This document shows, in pieces, positions 51,822-61,100 of a stretch of 64,000 bases of DNA. The notes under the pieces were generated by a model that did no database searches, was not told the DNA's origin, and worked only from the letters and a program-made list of their open reading frames with translations. The DNA is from Candidatus Rifleibacteriota bacterium (GTDB taxonomy: Bacteria > Muiribacteriota > Ozemobacteria > Ozemobacterales > Ozemobacteraceae): NCBI GenBank assembly GCA_018818125.1, contig JAHISQ010000156.1:1-64000 (forward strand), read 5' to 3'. Made by a program: the position numbers and the translations under genes. Every line of letters begins with the position of its first letter. Position 1 is the stretch's first letter.

Positions 51822-51947
51822 ATTGAGTCTGTCGATGGATTAACGCCTGGCATTGCATGTGATTTCAACAACATGCTCGGAATTATTCTGGCAAATGTAG
51901 AATTAGCCCTGGAAGCGCTGGGGCAAAAAGCGAATCACTTCGGGTGA
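51822..51947 (+). pseudogene. Histidine kinase H-box remnant
   Basis: A 41-codon frame reads IESVDGLTPGIACDFNNM, followed by LGIILANVELALEAL, before a TGA. This aligns with the HisKA motif ESVGRLAGGIAHDFNN of sensor kinases, but the phosphoacceptor His is Cys (TGT) and no kinase domain follows. It is a decayed fragment. The gap to 52287 (484 bp in all) holds no complete gene; a further 26-codon frame (52193-52273, ELADGQLKQIIEAMPLEHDF) looks like another sensor fragment. Confidence 0.7.
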
Positions 51948-52113
51948 GGCATATCTGATCGTAAACTGGCCTTTCTTCCAGTTCGCAGGCTGGGGTTCAC
52001 AGACCTATTACGCGTTAAGGTCAGTTGTTGTCAGGCGTCTTAGCCCTCCTTGCTCCCAGCAGAAAATTCAGGTAGTATGCGGTGAGAGTATAATAAAATG
52101 AGAGAGATAGTCC

Positions 52114-52158
52114 CTGCCATATAATGTATCTTGTCTGCCAGTGGTTCTTATATGGCAG
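52114..52158. repeat. Inverted repeat with 11-bp arms
   Basis: CTGCCATATAA (52114-52124) and TTATATGGCAG (52148-52158) match exactly around 23 nt. It sits in the debris between the kinase remnant and the hybrid sensor; both arms contain TATA, and two TATAAT boxes are nearby (52089 and 52119). It may be an operator or the scar of an element. Confidence 0.5.
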
Positions 52159-52287
52159 AAACAGGGCATGACAATCAAAGAGAACAGGATCTGAACTAGC
52201 TGACGGGCAATTAAAGCAAATCATTGAAGCGATGCCTCTTGAGCATGACTTTGATGTTTCTTTTACAACCTAATAGAGAGGTACACT

Positions 52288-54090
52288 ATGAGATGGAAAA
52301 ACCTTCGAATCGGAACTCAACTGCTTCTGGGCTTTGGTATTATTCTGGTGTTTGTAGTGTTCCTCGGGATTGTAGTCTGGACGCAAACCGAGCAGGCCTG
52401 GCAGCAGACAAAGGAGCTTTATGACCATCCACTTGCGGTTCAGAAGGCGCTAAGTGAAATCAAAGCCGACATTCTGTCTATTCGTGGAGGCATGCAGGAA
52501 ATTTGTCTGATGGACAAAGACCAGGAGCGACTGGAGGTCATTCAAGGGCTTGATTCCTTAGAGTTAGAGGTGCAAAAGGAATTCGACGTTTTGCATGATC
52601 GGTATCCTGGCTCTAAAAGCGAAATTGACGATTTTGTCCAGACCTTCGCCCAGTGGAAGCCTATTCGCACGGTAACCATCCAACTGTTGAAATCAGGAAG
52701 GAAGGCCGAGGCCATTAAAAGAGTCAGATCGACAGGTGAAGATGGTCTTCACGTCACTGAGACTCTCAAAAAGTTCAAGATATTGAGTGATTCCGCACAG
52801 GCCAGGGGCGCCGAGTTCTTTTCGAACGCGACAGAATCACAGGACACAATAAAATGGCAGCTTGGGGTAACACTTGGCGTTATTTTATTTCTGTCAATCT
52901 GTGTCATTACTCTCCTTCTTAAGGGGATTAATGAACCAATGTTAGAATTAGTCGCCGTGACCAGCCAGTATCGACAGGGCAAACTGGATGTGCGCAGCAG
53001 GTATGCTTCCGCTAACGAGCCTGGTGAGCTGGCGACGACTTTCAACCTGATGGCCGACACGATAAAAGTTGAATTGCAGGTCAAGGACAAAGCAGCCCAG
53101 ATAGCCGATGAAATTCTTCAGGAGGATGACCCTTACATCTTCTGCCAGATATTACTTAAGACGTTACTTGCACACACAGGTGCACAAGCGGCGGCGATAT
53201 ATCTGCTGGATAGTCGGCAAACTGACTTTGAGCTGTTTGCAACAATAGGACTTGGCCTCGACACATGCGCCTCATTTCCCGCGGATCCCACGGAGCAAAG
53301 CGATAGTGAGTTCGGCACGGCTCTGGCTACCCGGAGCATCCAATTGATTAAAAACATCCCAAAGAACTCGTGTTTCACTTCCGCAGCTGGGAGCGAGAAG
53401 TTTAATCCCTGCCAGATCATCACCATCCCAATTCTTTCGGAACAAACTGTCGTGGCGTTGATTTCTCTGGCAAATGAGCATGATTATTCTGACCATGCGG
53501 TACGCCTGGTGGAAATCTGCTGGAGCCTTATAACAGCTAGATTAACAAGCGTTCTAACATTTCGGCATCTCCACGCATCTTCTGCGCTTTTAAAGACAAA
53601 GAGCCGTGAACTGGAAGCAAAGCTGGCAGAACTGAACAAAAAGAATGACGAACTTGAAATCCATGATTGGCCACCGGACGTGCGGACTTCATCGGCCAGG
53701 ATATCCACCAGAATGAAATCTTTCCGGCGACCATTCATACTGATAGTCGAGGAGAATGCAGACAGTCGACAGACTCTGGCGGCGATGGTTCAAGACAGAT
53801 ACACCGTTATTGAAGCAGAAGATGGAGCAGACGGGATTGAACAGGCACAGCATTACCACCCCGATCTAATTCTGATGGATATTTCCATGCCTGGCATGGA
53901 CGGCCACGAAGTGCTGACTGAAATCAGGAAAGACGTGGGTTTACGAGGAATCCCGGTCGTGGCAATAAGTGCCGGCGCGATAAATGGCAACCGCGAAGAA
54001 GCTCTCGCCGCCGGATTCGACGACTTTATTTCCAAACCTGTTAACGCTGGCCTGCTAAAAAAAACCATTGCGAAAAAGCTTGAAAGATAA
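52288..54090 (+). CDS. Membrane sensor with HAMP, GAF and receiver domains, no kinase core
   Basis: A 600-aa protein with AGAGAGG before the ATG. TM1 is at about 12-32, a four-helix-bundle sensor (35-175), TM2 (190-212), HAMP (213-265, with EPGELATTFNLMADTI), GAF (285-430) and a coiled coil (430-460, LKTKSRELEAKLAELNKK). A C-terminal receiver domain (483-600) has EE, Asp in LILMDISMPGMDG, Ser and KP. Between coiled coil and receiver there are only about 25 residues (ELEIHDWPPDVRTSSARIST), where hybrid kinases carry HisKA and HATPase. The kinase core has been lost, while a HisKA fragment remains upstream at 51822. The protein may accept phosphate from another kinase or be decaying. Confidence 0.85.
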   Translation: MRWKNLRIGTQLLLGFGIILVFVVFLGIVVWTQTEQAWQQTKELYDHPLAVQKALSEIKADILSIRGGMQEICLMDKDQERLEVIQGLDSLELEVQKEFDVLHDRYPGSKSEIDDFVQTFAQWKPIRTVTIQLLKSGRKAEAIKRVRSTGEDGLHVTETLKKFKILSDSAQARGAEFFSNATESQDTIKWQLGVTLGVILFLSICVITLLLKGINEPMLELVAVTSQYRQGKLDVRSRYASANEPGELATTFNLMADTIKVELQVKDKAAQIADEILQEDDPYIFCQILLKTLLAHTGAQAAAIYLLDSRQTDFELFATIGLGLDTCASFPADPTEQSDSEFGTALATRSIQLIKNIPKNSCFTSAAGSEKFNPCQIITIPILSEQTVVALISLANEHDYSDHAVRLVEICWSLITARLTSVLTFRHLHASSALLKTKSRELEAKLAELNKKNDELEIHDWPPDVRTSSARISTRMKSFRRPFILIVEENADSRQTLAAMVQDRYTVIEAEDGADGIEQAQHYHPDLILMDISMPGMDGHEVLTEIRKDVGLRGIPVVAISAGAINGNREEALAAGFDDFISKPVNAGLLKKTIAKKLER

Positions 54091-54119
54091 AAGCGACAAA
54101 GCAAAGGAAGGAACGAAAT

Positions 54120-56441
54120 CTAAAACTTGTCGTATTCTTTTTCTGAAATCATTTCTTCGGTATAGGTCAGCAGGTTGTGCGCTGCCGGCGATTCAAGCGG
54201 CCTGAAGCCGGCGCTGTAGAGATTCGTTCGATCCCAGATGCGGCGATGCAGGATGTTGGCACCGGTATGAGCGCCAGAGATATAATATTCCGGCTCTTTG
54301 CTGGCCAGGCGGATTACGCCGCCATAAACTCTCTGAATAACAAAGCCGGGCGGGCGCATATATTGCTTACTGCCGGCATTTCCAATCTCATCATCGACCT
54401 TTTCGGCCGAATTGCCGATGCTGAATCGCGAAGCGCGGCGGGTTGAACTGACCAGGACAGCGTTGATCGTAATTTCCGGGATAAACAGTCCATCATTGGG
54501 ATCTTTGCGGGCCTCTTCAAATAAGCCCATCATGAGGCCCATCGCACCATTGTATGGATTAGGCGCGGTTTCTTCTTCGATTACAGCCTGTTTCCAGGCC
54601 ATGTCGAAAAGGCGATCCTGCTCGGTAGTTGTTAGATCGCCAACATCTCTTACCGCAGTTTTAAAATAATCGATAATTTCGTTGCGAACCTTTTCGTCAT
54701 TGATTCCGAATCTGGGCTTATCTCCGCCGCCTGGCGTAAAGAAATTTATCAGATCTTCAAGGTTCGCCTGATACTGACCACCGGAATTAACTTCCTTGTT
54801 ATTGTACAGCCATGCGATGCTTCCATAGCGGGGCATGAAGTTGCCATCGGTTCCCAGTTCTCCCAGTCCGACCAGAGCCTTGCGGTTGTCAGGGTTAAGC
54901 GGGCAAAGTATGAATTTAATTTCAGCTTCTATCTCGGACGTAGAAGGATGCAGACTCCGGGCCAGGGCACAAAGGAAAAACGGCTTAAGTTCATTGCGGG
55001 CAAACAGGGTTGGCTGCGAAACATCAATAAGCACACGCCCCTCTGACATAAGCATGGCACCGACCTTATGGCGATCTTTACCATTTTCAAGCGGGAAGCG
55101 ATAATTCATGTAATCGTCATTCTCATAAAGCTGCGGGGTACGCGGATTCTGGTTAAAGTCGCCACCGACCACGATATCTCCGGTGCTGTAAATTGTTACA
55201 GTGCGGTCAGGGCAGCCCCAAACACGCAAAGGCACCTCTGAATAGATGAGAATTTTATCGCCACGCAATTTACGAATAATTTCTGGGTCATCTGAAGCAG
55301 TAGAGTAGTCAGAGCCGGAGTCGCCATCTTCGCCCTCGTCGTCACCTGCCCCTGGACTCGCATCATCGTCGGCATCTGCACGACCGGGGCTTTTGCTGGC
55401 TGTTCTGAGAACCCGGTAATCCCCGAAATCAAGATCAACATATTTTGTGCCAGGATCATAGGGATTGCTGTATTTGCCATATGGAAGCGCGCCGTCTTTG
55501 ATTGTCAGGCCGTATGTTTTGCGGTAACGATCGGCAGTCGCTTTTATGCGTTCGCGCGGCAGGCGAGCCAGCTTGATTGGATGCGCACCATTAGCGCCGT
55601 CTACTATAAAACCATCGCGTGGGTCAAATTTGTCCATTTGAATTGAATCGTTGGCCGATGTCAAATTCATGACACTGCCGTCAGCAAATGAAATACGGGT
55701 GTCTTTAAGCGCTCGAATAAAGCCAGGCGTTTCAATTTTTTCCATTTCCTGCAGCTCAGAGCCACGGCAGCCGCCACCGGCAGTATTAAAGGTTATCCAG
55801 TTGTAGCCATAGAGGCGTCCTCGCCGCAACTGATTTTCGCGACCCGGGAATGGGCCAAGAACTCCGACATCAAGCATTTCGCCATCGTAAAGCACATTCT
55901 CGGTAGCGGGGTAGCGTCTTTCGATCATTGCAGTGATCTTACGACAGGTCTCTTCTTTGATTCCCCAGCCGGCACCAACTTTTACCACAATCTCGGCACG
56001 AGTGTACATCTCGGCTTCGAGCAGAGTCTTAGTCTTAGAGTTCTCACGAGCGCTATAAATCGGCGCAACTTTGGCCTTGAACTCGCCGAATTGTGAACCG
56101 CCCTGATAAATGCCTTTTTTAATACCACTCACAAAAATCTCATTCATGTCGCCAAGCAGAGTTTCTCGGGTCTTCACTGGTGTATTCCAATATTCGTCGC
56201 CCTTTTCGCGATAATATCGATGCGTGCTGAAACCGCGATTCGCATTGAGCTCAGTAACTATGCAGTTGAGTGCGCTTTCACCCAGACTGGCGGTCATAAA
56301 ACGGCGAACATCTTTCGACTGTAGCTGCTGCTGGCCACTTTTAAACGTTCCATAAATCATGAAAAAGATAAGAAGAATTCCGGCAAAAGCCAGAACAATA
56401 AGATATCCAGAACCGGACTTTTTGTTAAGATATCTTCTCAT
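54120..56441 (-). CDS. Large GspK/PilX-like pseudopilin-associated protein
   Basis: The ATG overlaps the preceding stop (ATGA). The leader MRRYLNKKSGSG is followed by YLIVLAFAGILLIFFMIYG, a prepilin-type helix without Glu5, then KDVRRFMTASLGESALNCIVTELN, as in GspK/PilX. The protein is 773 aa, over twice the usual size. A very acidic linker of Asp, Gly and Ser (about 355-390) divides an N-terminal from a C-terminal part with beta structure. As in the first cluster, it probably tops a pseudopilus or is displayed at its tip. It is third of three coupled genes. Confidence 0.8.
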   Translation of the reverse strand: MRRYLNKKSGSGYLIVLAFAGILLIFFMIYGTFKSGQQQLQSKDVRRFMTASLGESALNCIVTELNANRGFSTHRYYREKGDEYWNTPVKTRETLLGDMNEIFVSGIKKGIYQGGSQFGEFKAKVAPIYSARENSKTKTLLEAEMYTRAEIVVKVGAGWGIKEETCRKITAMIERRYPATENVLYDGEMLDVGVLGPFPGRENQLRRGRLYGYNWITFNTAGGGCRGSELQEMEKIETPGFIRALKDTRISFADGSVMNLTSANDSIQMDKFDPRDGFIVDGANGAHPIKLARLPRERIKATADRYRKTYGLTIKDGALPYGKYSNPYDPGTKYVDLDFGDYRVLRTASKSPGRADADDDASPGAGDDEGEDGDSGSDYSTASDDPEIIRKLRGDKILIYSEVPLRVWGCPDRTVTIYSTGDIVVGGDFNQNPRTPQLYENDDYMNYRFPLENGKDRHKVGAMLMSEGRVLIDVSQPTLFARNELKPFFLCALARSLHPSTSEIEAEIKFILCPLNPDNRKALVGLGELGTDGNFMPRYGSIAWLYNNKEVNSGGQYQANLEDLINFFTPGGGDKPRFGINDEKVRNEIIDYFKTAVRDVGDLTTTEQDRLFDMAWKQAVIEEETAPNPYNGAMGLMMGLFEEARKDPNDGLFIPEITINAVLVSSTRRASRFSIGNSAEKVDDEIGNAGSKQYMRPPGFVIQRVYGGVIRLASKEPEYYISGAHTGANILHRRIWDRTNLYSAGFRPLESPAAHNLLTYTEEMISEKEYDKF

Positions 56442-57190
56442 GGGTTTTTAAAAATCTCTTTTCCACGTTTATAAAAACTTGTGTTCATACTTATGCTGTA
56501 GACCTCGCCGACTTCGGTACTATTGCGAGTTCGTTCTAGAACCATACTGAGATGCACCAGACTATTGCCTGTGCCAGACTGGTTGAGGGGCAGAGGCAAC
56601 ACAAGTCGATCCTCTTTACCGCCGACATTAGCAGGTTTGAAGGGGCGACGAATAGTTCGATAGACGATTAGATCACGAATGTTGTCGATTATCGTCTGGC
56701 GCTGAGTCGTTTTATGACCGGGTTTCTCTTCGACAGAAGCGGTTCTGATCAGACGATAGCGGGGAACCGTCTGCGATTCTGGATTCTTAATTTTTTCGAG
56801 TTCATAGGTGATCTCTCGGCGGAGGGCAACTTGACCGCCAAGCGGACTGTCGAAGGGAATGTTGGGATCAAGGTCTGAGCTTTGTAGCTGCAGAATGACA
56901 CCCGGTCTGGTAGCCAGCTTAACCACCTTGTCAGATAGCACTGGTGCTGGTTTCAATACATTGGTAGCTTCGCGAATGTCATCGCCCATAAACGAAATGA
57001 TTTTCCGAAAACCTTCATTGACCTGCAGATATTCGATGGACTGCGTGACCAATTTTGTTTGTGAGAAAAAAAGACGATAGGCAAAAAGCAAAATTACTGA
57101 TGTAATAGAAACCACAATGATGATTTCAATAAAGGTAAAGCCCTGTCTAGATCTTTGGTTTACCGATCGAGTCATTGTTGTTTTTCCCAT
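56438..57190 (-). CDS. Prepilin-type protein, GspJ-like
   Basis: The leader SVNQRSRQG is cleaved before FTFIEIIIVVSITSV with Glu at +5. After the TM, VNEGFRKIISFMGDDIREATNV matches the GspJ helix, and the C-terminus is a beta domain. The exact start is unclear: TTG at 57199 would overlap the preceding stop as TTGA, ATG at 57190 is given here, and ATG at 57175 is also possible; none has a good Shine-Dalgarno, so translation is probably coupled. Middle gene of the second pseudopilin cluster. Confidence 0.86.
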   Translation of the reverse strand: MGKTTMTRSVNQRSRQGFTFIEIIIVVSITSVILLFAYRLFFSQTKLVTQSIEYLQVNEGFRKIISFMGDDIREATNVLKPAPVLSDKVVKLATRPGVILQLQSSDLDPNIPFDSPLGGQVALRREITYELEKIKNPESQTVPRYRLIRTASVEEKPGHKTTQRQTIIDNIRDLIVYRTIRRPFKPANVGGKEDRLVLPLPLNQSGTGNSLVHLSMVLERTRNSTEVGEVYSISMNTSFYKRGKEIFKNP

Positions 57191-57195
57191 ACTGA

Positions 57196-57687
57196 TCAAT
57201 TCATGTCGGCAACGGTCGTAGTTACGACGAACGGATCGTGTTTTCCGCCGTCAGGAAAAGCCCAGTTAACCGTAATTTCTACCAATTTAAGTCCAATAGG
57301 TCTGGTTTTGTCTTCAGCTGCCATGACGTCATCAATTTTCACCTGGCGGTCATATTTGATGCCACCAGATTCGAAATCAGGCACAAATGGGTCGTCATCG
57401 TTTGTTTTTGTATTAAGATCGTCTTCCACACTGTCTTTACCAGCATCAGCATTATCAAGAAGCCTAAACGGCGCGCTTCGAATAATTTCAATGGCCTGTT
57501 GTGCCAGTGCAACAGCGACACTGTAATCGCGCAGTCGTTTTGACTGGTCAAGTCCGCTCGAAAAAATTATGCTCAGAGTAAAAAGAATGGCTAGAAGGAG
57601 AATAGTGATAAGCAGCTCAGGCATAGTATAGGCGCGAATTCGGGGACCTTTTTTCCTCGCACTTTGCAGCCTGTAGTCAACGATCAT
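57196..57687 (-). CDS. Prepilin-type protein, GspI-like
   Basis: First gene of the second pseudopilin cluster. The leader ends with PRIRA before YTMPELLITILLLAILF, with Glu at +5 but Ala in place of the usual Gly before the cleavage site. The next helix (VALAQQAIEIIRSAPFRLL) is GspI/PilV-like. A short acidic loop (SVEDDLNTKTNDDDP) precedes the beta domain ending VNWAFPDGGKHDPFVVTTTV. GAGGAAGG lies about 10 nt before the ATG. It diverges from the M28 peptidase gene. Confidence 0.85.
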   Translation of the reverse strand: MIVDYRLQSARKKGPRIRAYTMPELLITILLLAILFTLSIIFSSGLDQSKRLRDYSVAVALAQQAIEIIRSAPFRLLDNADAGKDSVEDDLNTKTNDDDPFVPDFESGGIKYDRQVKIDDVMAAEDKTRPIGLKLVEITVNWAFPDGGKHDPFVVTTTVADMN

Positions 57688-57798
57688 TTTAACTGACCTT
57701 CCTCTGCCTGGTAAAATTCTCTACAAAACTTTTGAGATTTGCTTTCTATTAAGTTATCATTAAAGAAGTATCTGCGTAAACAGGCAAGGAGAAATGAT

Positions 57799-59124
57799 AT
57801 GAAATTTTTCGCACGCACCAGCTGTATTGGACTATATGTAGTATTGATGCTGGCATGCACTTCTGCAGCAATGGCCGCGGACTGGGTGCAGGTGGTTTTA
57901 AGCGACAACGGATATGAACAGATCAAGAAGTCTGGTTCGGGCGGCGAGATATTCACGCAGTTCGGCGACATCCTTATTATTCAGTCTGGAGAAGTCTTTA
58001 ACGACAAACTTATCAAGTCAGAACCGATTTCGACCGTTTCTGTACAACCCGGCGAAAAGTTGTATCTGATTACGAGCAAAGACCCTGCCATACTCAAGGC
58101 ATCCTTCCCAGGAACCCGCACAATCTACCGAGAAATGGGCTTTATCGTTATCCTGGCCGACGAAACCGAAGCAATGAACCTCTTTTCAAAGCAATCCGAC
58201 TTCACCAAAGTTGAGTTGTTGCCAGAAAACCAGGTAATTCTCACTGCTCCGGTAAGCACTGGCGTGACCCGTATCAAAACAGAAGATGATACAGCAAAAT
58301 TTATCAAAGCTCTTGATATGAAAGCCTTTATGCAGGACACTACTGCCCTGGTCGACTTTAAGAGCCGCTATTCTTACGTCGAATCAGCGCAAAACTCCAT
58401 AGATCATTGCGATAAAATATTCAGCAAACTTGGTTACAAGACCAGCAAACAGTCTTTTAAAATAGGCAGCACAGCAACTAACAATCTGATTGCTGAACGC
58501 AAGGGCGAAAACGAAGAAAAGTATGGTCAGGTGCTTGTTGTTGGCCACCTGGACAGCACTTCAGAATCTCCACGCGACAACGCGCCAGGAGCAGACGATA
58601 ATGGCAGCGGATCAGCCGGCGTAATTGCCTTGGCCAGGCTACTCAATGAATCAGATCTCAAACCGGCTGCTACTGTAAAATTTGTGCTCTTCATGGGAGA
58701 AGAACAAGGGCTGTATGGCTCGAAGGCCTATATAAAAGAGCTTAGCGCCGCCGAGCGCGCTAGCATAAAAGCAGTGCTCAACCTTGACATGATTAGCTTC
58801 GATGCAGTTGCGCCCCTTTCCATAATGCTCGAAACCAGCTCATTTAACCGACCTATGGCCGAAAAACTGCAAAAACTGGCTCTCGACTACGCCGATTTTA
58901 CTATTCAAACCAGCTTCAATGCTTGGGGTTCAGATCACGCGCCATTTCTGCAACAGAAAATTCCAGCAGTATTGACAATTGAATCTGAATTTGCGACTAA
59001 CCCTAACTACCATAAGACTACCGACCTGATCAAAATCATGAACCAGAACCTCTGCCTGCAGATACTGCGACTGAATGCCGCTGCTTTGTATGCTTATGCA
59101 ATCAAACCGGAGCTCAACAACTGA
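57799..59124 (+). CDS. Exported M28-family zinc aminopeptidase
   Basis: The ATG at 57799 follows AAGGAGA and gives a signal peptide (MKFFARTSCIGLYVVLMLAC, cleaved after AMA or at a lipoprotein-like Cys). Residues 30-195 are a beta-rich N-terminal part. The peptidase domain (200-441) has all five zinc ligands and the catalytic Glu: His in VVGHLDST, Asp in GADDNGSGSAG, Glu-Glu in FMGEEQGLYGS, Asp in NLDMISF and His in SDHAPF. It would trim N-terminal residues from peptides outside the cytoplasm. The MazG-like gene follows 8 bp later. Confidence 0.92.
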   Translation: MKFFARTSCIGLYVVLMLACTSAAMAADWVQVVLSDNGYEQIKKSGSGGEIFTQFGDILIIQSGEVFNDKLIKSEPISTVSVQPGEKLYLITSKDPAILKASFPGTRTIYREMGFIVILADETEAMNLFSKQSDFTKVELLPENQVILTAPVSTGVTRIKTEDDTAKFIKALDMKAFMQDTTALVDFKSRYSYVESAQNSIDHCDKIFSKLGYKTSKQSFKIGSTATNNLIAERKGENEEKYGQVLVVGHLDSTSESPRDNAPGADDNGSGSAGVIALARLLNESDLKPAATVKFVLFMGEEQGLYGSKAYIKELSAAERASIKAVLNLDMISFDAVAPLSIMLETSSFNRPMAEKLQKLALDYADFTIQTSFNAWGSDHAPFLQQKIPAVLTIESEFATNPNYHKTTDLIKIMNQNLCLQILRLNAAALYAYAIKPELNN

Positions 59125-59132
59125 GAAAAACC

Positions 59133-59561
59133 ATGTCATTACTCGAGTCACATCACGATTCAAAGCTCGATCAAAGCATATCTGCCGACAACCCGGTGAC
59201 TGTGTCCGATGCCAGCACCAGTATCAATGAGCTCAAAGCAATGGTCGAGAAGTTTGTTGCCGACCGCGACTGGCATAAATATCATACGCCCAAAAACATC
59301 GCCATTTCTGTAGTATTAGAGGCTTCTGAGTTGCTGGAGCACTTTCAATGGTCACCGCCGGCCAGCGAAGAAATTGATGCAGCCAAGCATAAGGAAATCT
59401 CTGAAGAGTTGTGCGATGTCATGGCTTATCTTCTAAGTCTGGCAAACATTCTTAACATTGATGTTGCCAGTTCGATGACAAAAAAAATGCAAAAAAACTG
59501 CCAGAAATATCCCACCCATGATTACAATGGCAGCTGGAGAAAACCGGAGCCTCTCAGATAA
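59133..59561 (+). CDS. MazG-like nucleotide pyrophosphohydrolase
   Basis: A 142-aa all-alpha NTP pyrophosphohydrolase of the dCTPase/RS21-C6 type. The metal motif is EASELLEHFQW (ExxE) and SEELCDVMAYLLSLA (ExxD), with the family-typical RDWHKYHTPKNIAIS before and KYPTHDYNGSWRKP at the end. It hydrolyses nucleoside triphosphates to monophosphates, for house-cleaning. The first 25 residues are a non-conserved extension. It is in the operon from the M28 gene to ligA. Confidence 0.92.
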   Translation: MSLLESHHDSKLDQSISADNPVTVSDASTSINELKAMVEKFVADRDWHKYHTPKNIAISVVLEASELLEHFQWSPPASEEIDAAKHKEISEELCDVMAYLLSLANILNIDVASSMTKKMQKNCQKYPTHDYNGSWRKPEPLR

Positions 59562-59562
59562 C

Positions 59563-59928
59563 ATGAAAGAATTCTTATGGGGATGGATTTTCTGGGCATC
59601 GGTGGTCTTTTGCGGACTGCTGGGCATAAGTCTGATTGTCGCCTACTCTCTCTATACGACAGCGCCCATGAACAATTACACGCCCGTTTTTGCCGCTGGC
59701 TTTGGCTTTGCACTCGGTTTTTTTGGGCTGGGTGCCACAACAGTTTTCTTTTTTGACAAGTTTTCCAGAAAGAACCAGATTTTTCCGGAAGTTGAAAACG
59801 AATTGTTCAACAAAGTGATCAGAGAAATGCCCTTCTTTTTTTTCGCTCTGTTGTATTTCTTCTCACTTTCGGTTTATATGGGCATTTTTCTCATGGTACT
59901 CACTTACATAAGAAACAGCTGCGTATGA
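59563..59928 (+). CDS. Small membrane protein
   Basis: A 121-aa protein with three hydrophobic helices (about 5-30, 38-60, 88-115) and a short charged loop (DKFSRKNQIFPEVENELFNK). The ATG is 1 bp after the preceding stop; an earlier in-frame ATG would overlap the MazG-like gene by 44 bp. I do not recognise a family. Its stop overlaps the LivJ-like gene (ATGA), suggesting a shared function with the binding protein. Confidence 0.75.
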   Translation: MKEFLWGWIFWASVVFCGLLGISLIVAYSLYTTAPMNNYTPVFAAGFGFALGFFGLGATTVFFFDKFSRKNQIFPEVENELFNKVIREMPFFFFALLYFFSLSVYMGIFLMVLTYIRNSCV

Positions 59929-61100
59929 TCCTCAAACATTATTATTTCCGATTCGTCAATTTTCTAAAGGGTTTTGATGTTTATCAGCTTTTGGCATTAC
60001 CTGTTTTGCTGGTCGTTCTGCTCGCTTCGACGGAATTCAAAAATACCGACATAAAAATAGGAGTAATACTCCCTCTTTCAGGGGCAAATGCCCTGCGTGC
60101 AACAAGTCACTGCAATGGTCTCCGCCTTGCGTTGAAACACATCAACGCTCAAGGCGGGGTAAATGGGCGCAAGCTTCGACTCGAAATTATAGATAATCAG
60201 GGTTCTCCCGATCTAAGCGCAGAGATAGTCAGAGATCTTATTTATGAAACGAACGTCGTCTCGTTGATTGGCGGTATCAGCCCGGCAGCGACCCGTGTGA
60301 TTCAAAATATGGCCGAAAAAGCGCAAGTTCCTTTTTTAACCGCTCTATGTACACACTTCGAGGTCACTGATTGTGGTTCCAGATTCACATTCCGCAGCAT
60401 CACAGACGACAAACGCCAGTCTGAGGCGCTTGCCGAATTCTCAGCACGGCGTTTTAAGAGCCGAAAGCCTGCTCTGATATATGACTCAAACCTCTACGGC
60501 GCAGACAGCGCACAGAAATACATTGAAACCAGCATTAAATTTGGACAGCAGGTTTGTGCTGCAGTATCATACCGGCCGGGAAGTCTCAACTTCAGACGAC
60601 AGCTTCAGGTCATTTTCGCCTCAAATCCTGATTCCATGATAATCCTGACGTCACCAGAAGACGCTGCTGTAATCACGCGCCATGCTCGCGAAGCAAGATT
60701 CTCACATCCGATTCTTGGTGGGAATCAGCTGGCCTCGCCTGAATTCACCAATCTTGCCGGAGTTTATTCAGAATCGGTTATCACCACTCTGCCGTTCAAT
60801 GCACGTCTTGGTGGACAAAGAGCAGATTATTTTCTGTCAGAATACTTTGACACCTACGCACAACAGGCAGACAGTGATTCTGCGCTTGGCTACGAAGCTC
60901 TTATGTTAAACATTCTGGCACTGCGCGCTGGCGAAGTCAGCAGATTATCTGTCCGCAACAGCCTGGCTCAATTGCATGGCTGGGAAAGCGTTGCCGGTTC
61001 AGGAGGATTTGACAATTCCGGCAATCAGGTCAGGCCTGCAGAAATAGCTATAATCAAAGAACGACAGAAGATTCCTGTCAACCTGGAGGCTCTGTTTTGA
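59925..61100 (+). CDS. Periplasmic binding protein, LivJ/Peripla_BP_6 type
   Basis: A 391-aa protein with an N-terminal membrane anchor (20-37, QLLALPVLLVVLLAS) and a type I periplasmic-binding domain: IKIGVILPLSGANALRATSHCNGLRLALKHINAQGGVNGRKL, SLIGGISPAATRVI, QVPFLTALCTHFE and AALIYDS-like PALIYDSNLYG. Ligands are usually branched amino acids or other small polar molecules. The Cys in place of the usual Gly/Thr after LTAL is notable. No permease or ATPase is nearby, so it may be a sensor-type binding protein together with the beta-propeller protein downstream. Confidence 0.88.
   Translation: MILKHYYFRFVNFLKGFDVYQLLALPVLLVVLLASTEFKNTDIKIGVILPLSGANALRATSHCNGLRLALKHINAQGGVNGRKLRLEIIDNQGSPDLSAEIVRDLIYETNVVSLIGGISPAATRVIQNMAEKAQVPFLTALCTHFEVTDCGSRFTFRSITDDKRQSEALAEFSARRFKSRKPALIYDSNLYGADSAQKYIETSIKFGQQVCAAVSYRPGSLNFRRQLQVIFASNPDSMIILTSPEDAAVITRHAREARFSHPILGGNQLASPEFTNLAGVYSESVITTLPFNARLGGQRADYFLSEYFDTYAQQADSDSALGYEALMLNILALRAGEVSRLSVRNSLAQLHGWESVAGSGGFDNSGNQVRPAEIAIIKERQKIPVNLEALF

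Noticed and set aside
52114..52158. Ends of an insertion sequence
   Set aside because: The 11-bp arms enclose only 23 bp, no transposase is present and no target duplication is visible; kept only as an inverted repeat.
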